Of a stretch of 64,000 nt of DNA, positions 1-7,295 are shown one piece after another. This DNA comes from Acidovorax delafieldii (GTDB lineage Bacteria > Pseudomonadota > Gammaproteobacteria > Burkholderiales > Burkholderiaceae_C). The translations under genes and the position numbers were made by a program. The stretch covers positions 215,152-279,151 of the forward strand of contig DFQQ01000018.1 of NCBI GenBank assembly GCA_002377855.1. The letters are read 5' to 3'. Numbering within the stretch: position 1 is the first letter of the stretch; every line of letters starts with the position of its first letter. The notes beneath the pieces were generated by a model, which was given only the letters and a program-made list of their open reading frames with translations, was not told the origin of the DNA and ran no database searches.

Positions 1-1
1 G

Positions 2-637
2 GCTCGCCTGTGGGGGGTGCCCCAGACGCCCCAGCACCACCCCGAGGTGGACACCGGCGTGCACCTGATGATGGTGCTGGACATGGCTGCCCGGCTACAG
101 GCACCGCTGGTGGTGCGCTTTGCCTGCCTGGCGCACGACTTTGGCAAGGGCACCACGCCACAGCATGTGCTGCCACGGCACATCGGCCATGAGGAGCGCA
201 GCGCCAAACTGCTGCGCGGCGTGGCCGAGCGCCTGCGCGTGCCCGTGGACTGCCGCGAAACCGCCGACGTGGTGGCGCGCGAGCACGGCAACATCCACCG
301 CAGCGGTGACCTGGGCGCAGCGCCACTGGTGCGCCTGCTGGAGCGCTGCGACGCCATCCGCAAGCCCGAACGCTTTGCCGATGTGCTGCTGGCCTGCGAA
401 TGCGATGCGCGGGGCCGCCTGGGTTTTGAGGAAGCGGCCTACCCGCAGCGCCCACACCTGCTGGGCGTGCTGGCCGCCGTGCAAAGCGTGGTCACACGCG
501 ACATCGCGGCCCATGCAGCCGCCCACGGCATGGCAGGCCCCCAGGTGGGCAAGCTCATCCACCAGGCGCGTGTCGAGGCGGTGGCGCAATGGCTGCACGC
601 GGCCCTGCCGCACGATGCGAAGGGCACCGCTGCATGA
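2..637 (+). CDS. cca: Multifunctional CCA protein (tRNA nucleotidyltransferase), C-terminal part
   Basis: This is the 3' end of cca; the 5' part lies left of the window and the frame is open from base 2. CCA-adding enzyme builds or repairs the 3' CCA of tRNA in the cytoplasm. The part seen is the C-terminal HD phosphohydrolase domain of the long bacterial form. It opens with the family signature HHPEVDTGVH and has the HD pair in CLAHDFGKGT (about bases 125-154), followed by a His-rich helix (GHEERSAKLL) and REHGNIHR. The nucleotidyltransferase domain is not visible. The stop codon overlaps the next gene's start (ATGA), so the two are probably cotranscribed. Family assignment is firm. Confidence 0.9.
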   Translation, partial: ARLWGVPQTPQHHPEVDTGVHLMMVLDMAARLQAPLVVRFACLAHDFGKGTTPQHVLPRHIGHEERSAKLLRGVAERLRVPVDCRETADVVAREHGNIHRSGDLGAAPLVRLLERCDAIRKPERFADVLLACECDARGRLGFEEAAYPQRPHLLGVLAAVQSVVTRDIAAHAAAHGMAGPQVGKLIHQARVEAVAQWLHAALPHDAKGTAA

Positions 638-1086
638 GCCTGCACATTCGCCCCGCTGCGCTGGCCGATGCCGCAGCCATTGCGCCACTGTTTGACGCCT
701 ACCGCCAGTTTTACGAACAACCAGCCGATTTGCCGATGGCCCAGCACTTTGTTGCACAGCGGCTCGAACGCAGCGAATCCGTCATCCTGCTGGCGCTGGA
801 CGAATGCGACGTGGCCGTGGGTTTTTGCCAGCTGTACCCTAGCTTCTGCTCGGTAGAGGCAGCGCCCATCTACGTGCTGTACGACCTGTATGTATCCCCG
901 TCAGCGCGCGGCCAGGGCGCGGGCCGCTATCTGCTGCTGGCCGCAGAAGACCATGCCCGCCGGCAAGGGCGCGTGCGCATGGACCTGACCACGGCGCACA
1001 CCAACCATCTGGCCCAGTCGCTTTACGAGTCGATGGGTTGGGAGCTGGACACCGTGTTTCGCGCCTACACCCGGCGCGTCGGCTGA
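634..1086 (+). CDS. GNAT family N-acetyltransferase
   Basis: A 150-residue single-domain GNAT acetyltransferase that would move an acetyl group from acetyl-CoA to an unknown amine. The N terminus (IRPAALADAAAIAPLF) is the usual first strand and helix. The acetyl-CoA pyrophosphate loop is RGQGAGRYLL at about residues 91-100, after the strand YVLYDLYVSPSA. The C-terminal YESMGWELD is the typical last GNAT helix and strand. I chose the ATG at 634, which overlaps the cca stop by 4 bases; a longer frame would run back into cca. The substrate cannot be told from sequence, and linkage to cca does not predict it. Confidence 0.85.
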   Translation: MSLHIRPAALADAAAIAPLFDAYRQFYEQPADLPMAQHFVAQRLERSESVILLALDECDVAVGFCQLYPSFCSVEAAPIYVLYDLYVSPSARGQGAGRYLLLAAEDHARRQGRVRMDLTTAHTNHLAQSLYESMGWELDTVFRAYTRRVG

Positions 1087-1126
1087 CTGCTGGCGAGGGC
1101 CGTGCGCCCGCCGCGCGCTACCAGCG

Positions 1127-1768
1127 CTACCAGCGCAGGCAGCGCGGGCCCAGCAAGGCACCCAGCACGGTCGGGATGGCCATTCCCACCACGTACCAGA
1201 CGGCGACAAACGGCACGGCCATTTCAGGACAATGCAGCGCGTATACCAGCGCGCCCAGGGCGCCGGCCCCTAGCCCAGCGCCCGCCCCAGCCCACGCAAG
1301 GCGGGTGGGCGCCGCACCCCGCAGAGCCCACAGGCCGGCCGCAAAGGCAGGCAATGACAACAGCGCGATATTGAACGGGCAACTCTGCCAGGTGGTGCCC
1401 AGCACCATGGGCCAACGGGCTGGCGGAGGCTGCAGGTACAGGATCCACCAAGCCATGGCCCACAGCAGGGCTACGGGCAAAGCCACCCACCGAAGCGCCA
1501 CCATCCACTGCGCGCCCGGGCGCGCCAGTCGCTGCAGCGCCCACAGCGCTGGCAACGCCACCGACGCTGCAAACCCCAGCTTGCCCCAGAACATGGGCAG
1601 CGCAACCGTCTGCGCCAGACCCGGCCGCAGTCCAAACACCACCAGCATCAGCGCCGCGCCCCCACCCAAGCCGGCCGCCAGAGCCATGCCAAAGCGGCGC
1701 TCCAGCACCCCTGCAGGCTCAGGCTGGGCCCCTGCGGCCAGCACCTTGATCCATTCATCGGTTTTCAT
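1127..1768 (-). CDS. nrsF: NrsF-type anti-sigma factor (DUF1109), membrane negative regulator of SigF
   Basis: A 213-residue inner-membrane protein with about six hydrophobic segments, of the DUF1109/NrsF family. Such proteins hold an ECF sigma factor inactive at the membrane and release it under metal stress. Two Cys residues, C130 (in WQSCPFN) and C180 (in ALHCPEM), sit at loop ends. From memory they match the conserved Cys pair needed for the Caulobacter NrsF response. A third Cys, C210, is near the C terminus. The gene starts inside the stop of the sigma factor gene (ATGA, 4-base overlap), the usual sigma/anti-sigma coupling. The Cys pair suggests thiol sensing of Cu or a similar metal, by inference. 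Confidence 0.85.
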   Translation of the reverse strand: MKTDEWIKVLAAGAQPEPAGVLERRFGMALAAGLGGGAALMLVVFGLRPGLAQTVALPMFWGKLGFAASVALPALWALQRLARPGAQWMVALRWVALPVALLWAMAWWILYLQPPPARWPMVLGTTWQSCPFNIALLSLPAFAAGLWALRGAAPTRLAWAGAGAGLGAGALGALVYALHCPEMAVPFVAVWYVVGMAIPTVLGALLGPRCLRW

Positions 1769-2307
1769 GCCATTCCCCTGATCTTGGCGGCCAGGGCCTT
1801 GAGCCCCCGGTGCACGCCGACTTTCACTGCCGATTCCGACATTCCGGTGAGCTGCGCGGTCTCCACCACAGACAACCCCTCCAGCTTCACATGCACGATG
1901 GGCAGGCGCTGGCGCTCAGGTAGCGTCTGCAGCAGCTGAGCAAGGTCGCGCTTGGCCAGTGCCGCCTCGCTGTCGCTGCTGGCAAACAACTCGCTGACAT
2001 CGTCCAGCGGGTCGTTCAGGGCCTCCTTCACGCGGTGCGAGCGCAGCCAATCGATGAGCTTGTAGCGCGCAATCGCATGTGCCCAGGCCGTCACGGGCAT
2101 GTCAGGGCGGTAGGTGTGGCGCTGGTTGTGGATGGCCAGCAAGGTCTCCTGCACCAGATCCTCCACCTCGTCAGGGCGCTGGACCAGGCGACGACGCAAG
2201 AAGGCACGCAGGTGCGCGCTCAGCTGCTTCAGAAACTGCTGATAAGCGGCTGCATCGGTAGCCAGCCCTTGCAGCAGCAGCGCCCGCAGCCGCTCTTCAA
2301 TCTCCAT
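1765..2307 (-). CDS. sigF: ECF RNA polymerase sigma factor, SigF type
   Basis: A 180-residue ECF sigma factor. Region 2 is in the middle ([16 protein letters not shown], then [23 protein letters not shown]), and region 4 is C-terminal ([17 protein letters not shown], then the helix-turn-helix [19 protein letters not shown]). I chose the ATG at 2307 because it has a purine-rich ribosome site (GGGAGGGGG) just upstream, and because a start 33 bases further up would leave almost no leader after the predicted promoter. The gene is divergent from the bufferin genes and overlaps nrsF. A GTAACC-N16-CGAA promoter precedes it, which implies autoregulation. Confidence 0.9.
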   Translation of the reverse strand: MEIEERLRALLLQGLATDAAAYQQFLKQLSAHLRAFLRRRLVQRPDEVEDLVQETLLAIHNQRHTYRPDMPVTAWAHAIARYKLIDWLRSHRVKEALNDPLDDVSELFASSDSEAALAKRDLAQLLQTLPERQRLPIVHVKLEGLSVVETAQLTGMSESAVKVGVHRGLKALAAKIRGMA

Positions 2308-2328
2308 TGCTTTCCCCCTCCCGTTGTA

Positions 2329-2354
2329 TTCGGAGGCCACCGCCCGCCGGTTAC
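2329..2354 (-). promoter_or_regulatory. Predicted sigma-F promoter of sigF-nrsF
   Basis: On the minus strand the -35 word GTAACC lies at 2354-2349 and the -10 word CGAA at 2332-2329, with exactly 16 bases between them. This matches, from memory, the motif reported for Caulobacter sigma-F. It lies 22 bases upstream of the chosen sigF start and implies positive autoregulation. Confidence 0.75.
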
Positions 2355-2395
2355 AGCAGCGTGAATTTATTTATGTGTTTATCTGCCTCTTGCCT

Positions 2396-2421
2396 GTAAC
2401 CGCTTGGCACTGTGACGCGAA
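2396..2421 (+). promoter_or_regulatory. Predicted sigma-F promoter of the bufferin operon
   Basis: GTAACC at 2396-2401 and CGAA at 2418-2421, again with a 16-base spacer. This is the same motif, in the other orientation, as the sigF promoter 42 bases away. The transcript would start near 2428 and leave a leader of about 70 bases before bufA. Confidence 0.78.
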
Positions 2422-2500
2422 TTACAACGCAGATCGAGGCCGCGTGTCATGGCACGCATCGCGCGATCTGGTCCCTTCTTTCAAACCCAGGAGCATCCGC

Positions 2501-2788
2501 ATGACATCTCGCAACCTCACACTGGGCGCACTCGCCCTCACCGCCCTGGTTTCGGGCGCAGCACTGGCCCAGACCGCATCAGCGGACGGCGCCAAGCCCG
2601 CCATGGAGAAGTGCTATGGGGTATCGATGGCCGGGAAGAACGATTGCGCAGCCGGGCCCGGCACCACCTGCGCAGGCTCTTCCAAGGTCGACTACCAGGG
2701 CAACGCCTGGAAGTTTGTGCCCGCCGGCACCTGCACCAGCATCCAGACGCCCAAGGGCATGGGGTCGCTGAGCCCTCTGAAGTCCTGA
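2501..2788 (+). CDS. bufA: Bufferin precursor, DUF2282 family (BufA1-like)
   Basis: A 95-residue DUF2282 protein. Residues 1-23 or so form a signal peptide ([19 protein letters not shown], then ALAQ), so the mature peptide acts in the periplasm. It has four Cys: C38 (EKCYGV), C49 (KNDCAAG), C57 (TTCAGSS) and C78 (PAGTCTS), the spacing typical of bufferin-1 precursors. Bufferins are known as copper-binding RiPPs in which a DUF692 enzyme with a DUF2063 partner modifies Cys residues; both enzymes follow directly. Start: ATG at 2501 with AGGAG 6 bases upstream. It lies downstream of a sigma-F promoter. A role in copper buffering is inferred from family and context. Confidence 0.88.
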   Translation: MTSRNLTLGALALTALVSGAALAQTASADGAKPAMEKCYGVSMAGKNDCAAGPGTTCAGSSKVDYQGNAWKFVPAGTCTSIQTPKGMGSLSPLKS

Positions 2789-2829
2789 AACGCACAACCC
2801 CGGCCGCCCTTACCTCCAACGCTAAAGCC

Positions 2830-3684
2830 ATGGCACACATGCTCACAGCGGGCTTGTCGTTGAAGCCCCAGCACTTTGACGATGCCCTGCAATGCACTGC
2901 CCCCGGACTTTGGTGGGAGGTGCACCCGGAGAACTACATGGCCGACGGCGGACCCCGGCTGGCGTGGCTGCAGGCCATACGCGCCCGCCATCCGATAGCG
3001 CTGCACGGGGTGGCGCTGTCCCTGGCGGCTGACGCGCCGCCAGATGCAAAACATCTGCAGCGGCTGGCAGCACTGGTGCGCCACATCGAGCCCCTGCTGG
3101 TGTCCGAACACCTGGCCTGGTCCACTTGGAGAGGCGCTTACCACCCCGACCTGCTGCCGTTTCCACGCACGCACGAAGCCCTGGCCCGCGTGGCGGACAA
3201 CATTGCACGCACGCAAGACGCACTGCAGCGCAGCATCGCCATCGAAAATCCCACCCACTATCTGCCGCTGCCCGGCCACGACTGGAGCGAACCCGACTTT
3301 CTGGCCGAACTGGTGCGCCGCACCGGCTGCCGCTTGCTGCTGGATGTGACCAATCTGTGGCTGAGCGCGCACAACCTGGGCACGCGCGCTCTGGACTCTC
3401 TGGACGCTTACCCGCTGCACGCCGTGGCCGAGATCCACCTCGCCGGCCACCACGCCGACCCCATCCTGGGCGGTGCCCTGTGGATTGACGCCCACGACGC
3501 GCCCGTGGACGAGCCCGTGTGGGCCCTGTACCAGGAAGTGCTGGCCCGCTGCGGCCCCCGCCCCACGCTCATTGAGCGGGACGAACATCTGCCCGCCTTT
3601 GCAGAACTGCTGGCCGAACGTGAACGCGCTCACGTGGCATTGGTGCGCATGGGCACGGCGACGGAGGCTATGCCATGCGCCTGA
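2830..3684 (+). CDS. bufB: Multinuclear iron oxidase, DUF692 family (BufB-like)
   Basis: A 284-residue MNIO (DUF692) enzyme with a TIM-barrel fold and a multi-iron site, cytoplasmic, predicted to modify Cys residues of the bufferin precursor. Likely metal ligands and family motifs in order: H59 (ALHGV), H94 (VSEHLAWS), E139-N140 (IAIENPTHYL), D172 and N175 (LLDVTNLWLS), H203 (EIHLAGHH), H223 and E249 (TLIERD). The full length is normal for the family. The ATG at 2830 gives MAHMLTAGLSLKP; a second ATG at 2839 is equally possible and neither has a strong ribosome site. It lies 41 bases after bufA and overlaps bufC by 10 bases. Confidence 0.88.
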   Translation: MAHMLTAGLSLKPQHFDDALQCTAPGLWWEVHPENYMADGGPRLAWLQAIRARHPIALHGVALSLAADAPPDAKHLQRLAALVRHIEPLLVSEHLAWSTWRGAYHPDLLPFPRTHEALARVADNIARTQDALQRSIAIENPTHYLPLPGHDWSEPDFLAELVRRTGCRLLLDVTNLWLSAHNLGTRALDSLDAYPLHAVAEIHLAGHHADPILGGALWIDAHDAPVDEPVWALYQEVLARCGPRPTLIERDEHLPAFAELLAERERAHVALVRMGTATEAMPCA

Positions 3685-4430
3685 GCGCTTTTCAAGATGC
3701 GTGGGTGGCTGCGCTCTGGGCCGACGACCCGCGCACTGCCTTGCCCGACAGCGATATTGCAAGCGCCGTGCGCCACCCCGGCTTTTCCGTGTACTGCAAC
3801 ACGGTCACCAAAGGCTGCATTGACGCACTGCAGGCCAACTACCCCACGGTAATTGCGTTGGTGGGAGTCGACTGGTTTCGTGCGGCGGCCCGCCTGTATG
3901 CCCAAGACCGGCCCCCGCGCGACGCACGGCTGCCCCTGTACGGGTCGGATTTCCCTGCGTTTTTGGAGGCGTTTGGACCGGCAGCGGCGCTGCCTTACCT
4001 CGGCGATGTAGCGCGACTGGACCGATGCTGGGCAGAAAGCCACTTGGCAGCGGATGCGCCAACGCTGGAGCCTGCGTGGCTCGCAGTGCAGGACCCGCAG
4101 CAATTGGCGGAACACATGTTGGCGCCCCACCCTGCCGCCCGCTGGCACTACAGCCGCGCCCATCCGGCCTTTGCACTGTGGCGGGCGCACCGCGAAGCCC
4201 AACCCCTGCCCCGCAAGGGGCCCTGGCAGGGCGACTGCGGCCTGCTCACCCGGCCACAGGGCGCTGTGCAATGGACCGCCCTGCCCGCCGCCGGCGCCGC
4301 GTTCCTGGACGCCTGCGCGCAAGGCGTGCCACTGCAAGGCGCCGCCTTGGCCGCACTGGCCCAAGAGCCAGCGGTGGACCTGCGCTCCCTCATGGCCCTG
4401 CTGCTGCGCACAGGCGCCCTGAGCGCATGA
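3675..4430 (+). CDS. bufC: DUF2063 protein, partner of the MNIO enzyme (BufC-like)
   Basis: A 251-residue protein of the DUF2063 family. These were once called putative DNA-binding proteins and are now regarded as substrate-recognition partners of DUF692 enzymes. The N-terminal half carries the family pattern (FQDAWVAALW, then HPGFSVYCNTV and ALQANYPTVIALVG, then FRAAARLYAQDRPP and FPAFLEAFG). The C-terminal half is more variable. Its start overlaps the end of bufB, a sign of translational coupling and of a complex. A true DNA-binding role seems unlikely in this context. Confidence 0.85.
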   Translation: MRLSAFQDAWVAALWADDPRTALPDSDIASAVRHPGFSVYCNTVTKGCIDALQANYPTVIALVGVDWFRAAARLYAQDRPPRDARLPLYGSDFPAFLEAFGPAAALPYLGDVARLDRCWAESHLAADAPTLEPAWLAVQDPQQLAEHMLAPHPAARWHYSRAHPAFALWRAHREAQPLPRKGPWQGDCGLLTRPQGAVQWTALPAAGAAFLDACAQGVPLQGAALAALAQEPAVDLRSLMALLLRTGALSA

Positions 4431-4452
4431 CTTGCTTGAACGGAGAACCCTC

Positions 4453-4953
4453 GTGAACCCACCATCCATGGACACTGCGCGGTCCCGTCACTTCCGCAGG
4501 TGGTCCGCTGGCATGGCGGCGCGGCTTGGTCAACTCACGCCCGACAGCCTGCTGGCGCTGGTGGCGAGGCTGGCACTTGCGGGCATTTTCTGGGCATCGG
4601 CCCGCACCAAGGTAGAGGGCTGGTTCACCATCACGGACGGGGCCTATGCCTTGTTCCGCGATGAGTACCGCCTGCCCATCCTGCCACCCGAACTGGCCAC
4701 CCTGCTGGCCACGGCGGCAGAACACGTGTTTGCCGTGCTGCTCGTGCTGGGGCTGTTCACTCGCCTGTCGGCGCTGGCATTGCTGGGCATGACACTGGTG
4801 ATACAGGTCTTTGTGTACCCCGATGCCTGGGCCACGCACCTGTCATGGGCAGGGCTGATGCTGTATTTGGCGGGCCGCGGGGGTGGGCTGCTGGCACTGG
4901 ACCATGCGCTGGCCCCAGAGCCGCACCGACGAACGACGGCGCACGGCCGCTGA
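4453..4953 (+). CDS. bufD: DoxX family membrane protein (BufD-like)
   Basis: A 166-residue DoxX-family inner-membrane protein with about four hydrophobic helices (for example LLALVARLALAGIFWAS, LATLLATAAEHVFAVLLVL, LSALALLGMTLVIQVFVY). DoxX proteins are common last genes in bufferin-1 clusters; their exact role is not established, and redox or quinone-linked functions have been proposed for the family. I chose the GTG at 4453 because CGGAGA lies 7 bases upstream; an upstream TTG has no such site. The 22-base gap after bufC keeps it in the operon. Confidence 0.82.
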   Translation: MNPPSMDTARSRHFRRWSAGMAARLGQLTPDSLLALVARLALAGIFWASARTKVEGWFTITDGAYALFRDEYRLPILPPELATLLATAAEHVFAVLLVLGLFTRLSALALLGMTLVIQVFVYPDAWATHLSWAGLMLYLAGRGGGLLALDHALAPEPHRRTTAHGR

Positions 4954-5013
4954 CGAAGGCCAGCGAGCTTCAAGGCCCCCTGTCCTGCTCACTGCCTGCT
5001 CACTGCCTTGCAA

Positions 5014-5472
5014 TCACTTGCCGCCGCCTTGCCGGTAGTCCGTCAGCAGGTGCAATGGCATCACGCGCTCGGCCATTTCTTCGCGGGGGGTGACCTGGTA
5101 GGTGCGGCCGGCCAGATAGACCTCAATCTGTTGCCAGCGCCCGTAAGGCGAGCGCACGCTCATCAGGTTGCGCCCTTCGCGCTTGAGGTGGTAGCCAGTG
5201 CCCGCAGGTTCGGCGGAGTAGCGCAGCGTCTTGCCGTCAATGCCCGCCTCGTATGCCGCAGCGCCGGTGATCTTGACCAGCATGTCGTTCATGCCCTGTT
5301 GGTTTTTCTCCAGATACGTGGCGATCTCGATCTTCAGGCCGTCACCCGCCAAATACTGTCCGTAAGGGTTGACGATGGGCTTTTCCGTCTGCGCGTAGGC
5401 CGGCGCCATGGCCGAAATGACGGCCAGGGCTGCTGCGGCCAGCCAGGTGAACAAGGTGCGGATGAGGGTCAT
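5014..5472 (-). CDS. Small secreted protein of unknown function
   Basis: A 152-residue protein I do not recognise. Residues 1-27 look like a signal peptide (MTLIRTLFTWLAAAALAVIS, ending APAYAQ), so it is probably periplasmic. The mature part is soluble, with charged stretches and repeated YG/YL motifs (NPYGQYLAGDGLKIEI, RSPYGRWQQIEVYLAGRTYQV) that suggest beta structure. It has no Cys. The start at 5472 is chosen because it begins the signal peptide. It is convergent with bufD and is not part of that operon. An inverted-repeat element begins 17 bases upstream of its start, so its promoter may lie in or beyond that element. Confidence 0.7.
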   Translation of the reverse strand: MTLIRTLFTWLAAAALAVISAMAPAYAQTEKPIVNPYGQYLAGDGLKIEIATYLEKNQQGMNDMLVKITGAAAYEAGIDGKTLRYSAEPAGTGYHLKREGRNLMSVRSPYGRWQQIEVYLAGRTYQVTPREEMAERVMPLHLLTDYRQGGGK

Positions 5473-5489
5473 GGTCAAAAGAGGTCGTG

Positions 5490-5698
5490 TAAGAACCTGT
5501 TCAATGCCTTTTTGGAGTTGCACAAGTGTCTGGCCGGGCCCCCGGCAAGCCACTTGCCCGAAGGGTTGGAGTGAAATCGGGCGAATGGACGCCCCGGCTG
5601 CTTGCATGGGCATGAGCCCATGCGGCGCACCCGGAGCATCCACTCATCCCAATTGCACCCCAATGCAATCTGCAAAAAAGACTTTGAACAGGTTCTAG
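5490..5698. repeat. MITE-like element with terminal inverted repeats
   Basis: The two ends are imperfect inverted repeats of about 34 bases: 5490-5523 begins TAAGAACCTGTTCAATG, and the complement of 5665-5698 begins TAGAACCTGTTCAAAG. About 25 of 34 bases agree, including a perfect 13-base block AGAACCTGTTCAA. The 209-base unit holds no convincing gene and has an internal palindrome, GCATGGGC-AT-GAGCCCATGC, near 5605-5624. It fills most of the 362-base gap between 5472 and 5835; bases 5699-5834 show nothing I can name. A non-autonomous mobile element or a paired-hairpin repeat are both possible. Confidence 0.5.
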
Positions 5699-5834
5699 GG
5701 TGGTACAGAGCGGTCCGCGATTGCCGGAGCCGCTCGGGGCGCGCCATCTTACGGGCCGCACTGGCGCAAAGGGGGCGGTGGCGCCCCGCCCGCACCACAG
5801 GTGGCCATCAAATCGTGGACCAACGCGACTTATG

Positions 5835-6269
5835 TCACACCGCCGTGCGCACCCAACGCGCAATGTCGGCAGCGCCGAGAGCGCCGGACACGCGTGCCAC
5901 CTCGGCACCGCCCTTGAAAATCACCATGGTAGGAATGCTGCGGATGGCGTAGCGCGCGGCCAAGGCCGGGTGGTCTTCGGTATTGAGCTTGGCCAGCCGC
6001 ACGTGTGGCTCCAGTTCACGGGCAGCCTGTGCAAACGCGGGCGCCATTTGGCGACAAGGGCCGCACCAGGGGGCCCAGAAATCGACCACCACAGGAAGGT
6101 GGCTGCGCGAGACATGCTTGTCGAAACTGGTGCCATCCAGCTCCGGCGGCATGGCAGCAAACAAGGGCCGGTGGCAGCTTCCGCAGTCGGGCGCGCTGCC
6201 CAGCTGGGCAGTCTGCACACGGTTGGTGGTGTGGCAGTGGGGGCATACGATGTGCAGGGCGTCGGTCAT
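5835..6269 (-). CDS. trxC: Thioredoxin 2 (TrxC)
   Basis: A 144-residue thioredoxin 2, a cytoplasmic thiol-disulfide reductant reduced by thioredoxin reductase. An N-terminal zinc ribbon carries two Cys pairs (C9-P-H-C12 and C29-G-S-C32) that distinguish TrxC from TrxA. The thioredoxin domain follows with the active site W-C69-G-P-C72 in VVVDFWAPWCGPCRQMAP, and the cis-proline loop IPTMVIFKGG. The ATG at 6269 fits the family's N terminus (MTDALHIVCPHC). It is divergent from otsB with 179 bases between. TrxC belongs to the oxidative-stress regulon in other bacteria; no operator is evident here. Confidence 0.95.
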   Translation of the reverse strand: MTDALHIVCPHCHTTNRVQTAQLGSAPDCGSCHRPLFAAMPPELDGTSFDKHVSRSHLPVVVDFWAPWCGPCRQMAPAFAQAARELEPHVRLAKLNTEDHPALAARYAIRSIPTMVIFKGGAEVARVSGALGAADIARWVRTAV

Positions 6270-6448
6270 GGGGGTCCAATGCGCGGAACGGGGATGCAGA
6301 TACAGATGGGGCAACAGCGCAGCGGTTCAAGCGCAGGCGCGGGCACGACGCCGTGGTGGCAATTGGTTGCAGTCCTTGCGCCTGTTTACGACACCCGTAA
6401 AGGGGTTTACGCCCCACCGGGCAGAACGTGTCTGCTAAGGTCCAGACC

Positions 6449-7198
6449 ATGCAGCTGCTCCCCTTACTGACAACTGCCCATGCGCTTTTTCTGGACTTCG
6501 ACGGCACGCTCACCGAGCTGGCCCCGCGCCCCGATGCCGTGCGGGTGGCCTCGGGCCTGATTCCCACACTGGCATCCCTGCATGACCACCTGGGCGGCGC
6601 GTTGGCCATCGTGACCGGGCGACCCGAGTCAGACATTGACCACTTTCTGGCACCGCTGCGCCTGCCGCTGGCCAGCGAGCATGGTGCCCAGTACCGGCTG
6701 ACCGACGTGTCACGCCCCTCCATCGAGCCCCCCGATCTGGCCCCCGTGCTGCAAGCGGTTCAAAGCCTCACGGCCCTGTATCCCATGCTGCTGGTGGAGC
6801 GCAAGCAGGCGAGCGTGGCCCTGCACTATCGGCAGGCCCCCCAACTGGAGGCCCTGTGCTATGCCACGTTGGCGCGGGCCATCCATTACGTGGAGGGCGT
6901 GGAACTGCTGCACGGCAAGTGCGTGTTCGAGGTCAAGCCCCGAGGTGCACACAAGGGTCAGGCGATTGTGGACTTCATGTCGGTGGCACCCTTTGCAGGT
7001 CGCACTCCTGTTTTTGTAGGGGATGACGTGACCGACGAAGCCGGATTCGCCGCCGTGCAGGCGGCTGGCGGCTGGGGCATCAAGGTGGGCGAGGGGCAAA
7101 CCACCGCCCGGCACCGCTGCATGAGTCCTGCTGCCCTGCGTGGCTGGCTGTCTGCGGCCCGTACGCAGTGGAGCGGGCGCGGCCCGGAAGACGCGTAA
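6449..7198 (+). CDS. otsB: Trehalose-6-phosphate phosphatase
   Basis: A 249-residue HAD-family phosphatase that turns trehalose-6-phosphate into trehalose in the cytoplasm. The nucleophile motif is LFLDFDGTLTE (D16, D18), the substrate-side motif includes SEHGAQYR, and the final acidic motif is VFVGDDVTDE. The ATG at 6449 has AAGG 8 bases upstream; a GTG at 6428 is less likely. otsA follows 97 bases downstream on the same strand, so the pair makes trehalose as a stress solute. The order otsB-otsA is the same as in E. coli. Confidence 0.93.
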   Translation: MQLLPLLTTAHALFLDFDGTLTELAPRPDAVRVASGLIPTLASLHDHLGGALAIVTGRPESDIDHFLAPLRLPLASEHGAQYRLTDVSRPSIEPPDLAPVLQAVQSLTALYPMLLVERKQASVALHYRQAPQLEALCYATLARAIHYVEGVELLHGKCVFEVKPRGAHKGQAIVDFMSVAPFAGRTPVFVGDDVTDEAGFAAVQAAGGWGIKVGEGQTTARHRCMSPAALRGWLSAARTQWSGRGPEDA

Positions 7199-7295
7199 AC
7201 GCGGCCACAGGGCAGCCATGAAGCGCTTGGCGCGCTCTTGATTTTGAGGTGCCGTCCGACAGCGAAAAATGGTGCTCAACAGCGAAGATCGGTCC

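Noticed and set aside
1038..1781. A 247-codon plus-strand open frame across the anti-sigma gene
   Set aside because: It is antisense to nrsF, which has coupled start/stop with the sigma factor and a conserved Cys pair.
3675..4430. bufC as a DNA-binding transcription regulator
   Set aside because: Old family names suggest DNA binding, but the coupling to the MNIO enzyme and current knowledge of DUF2063 favour a substrate-recognition partner.
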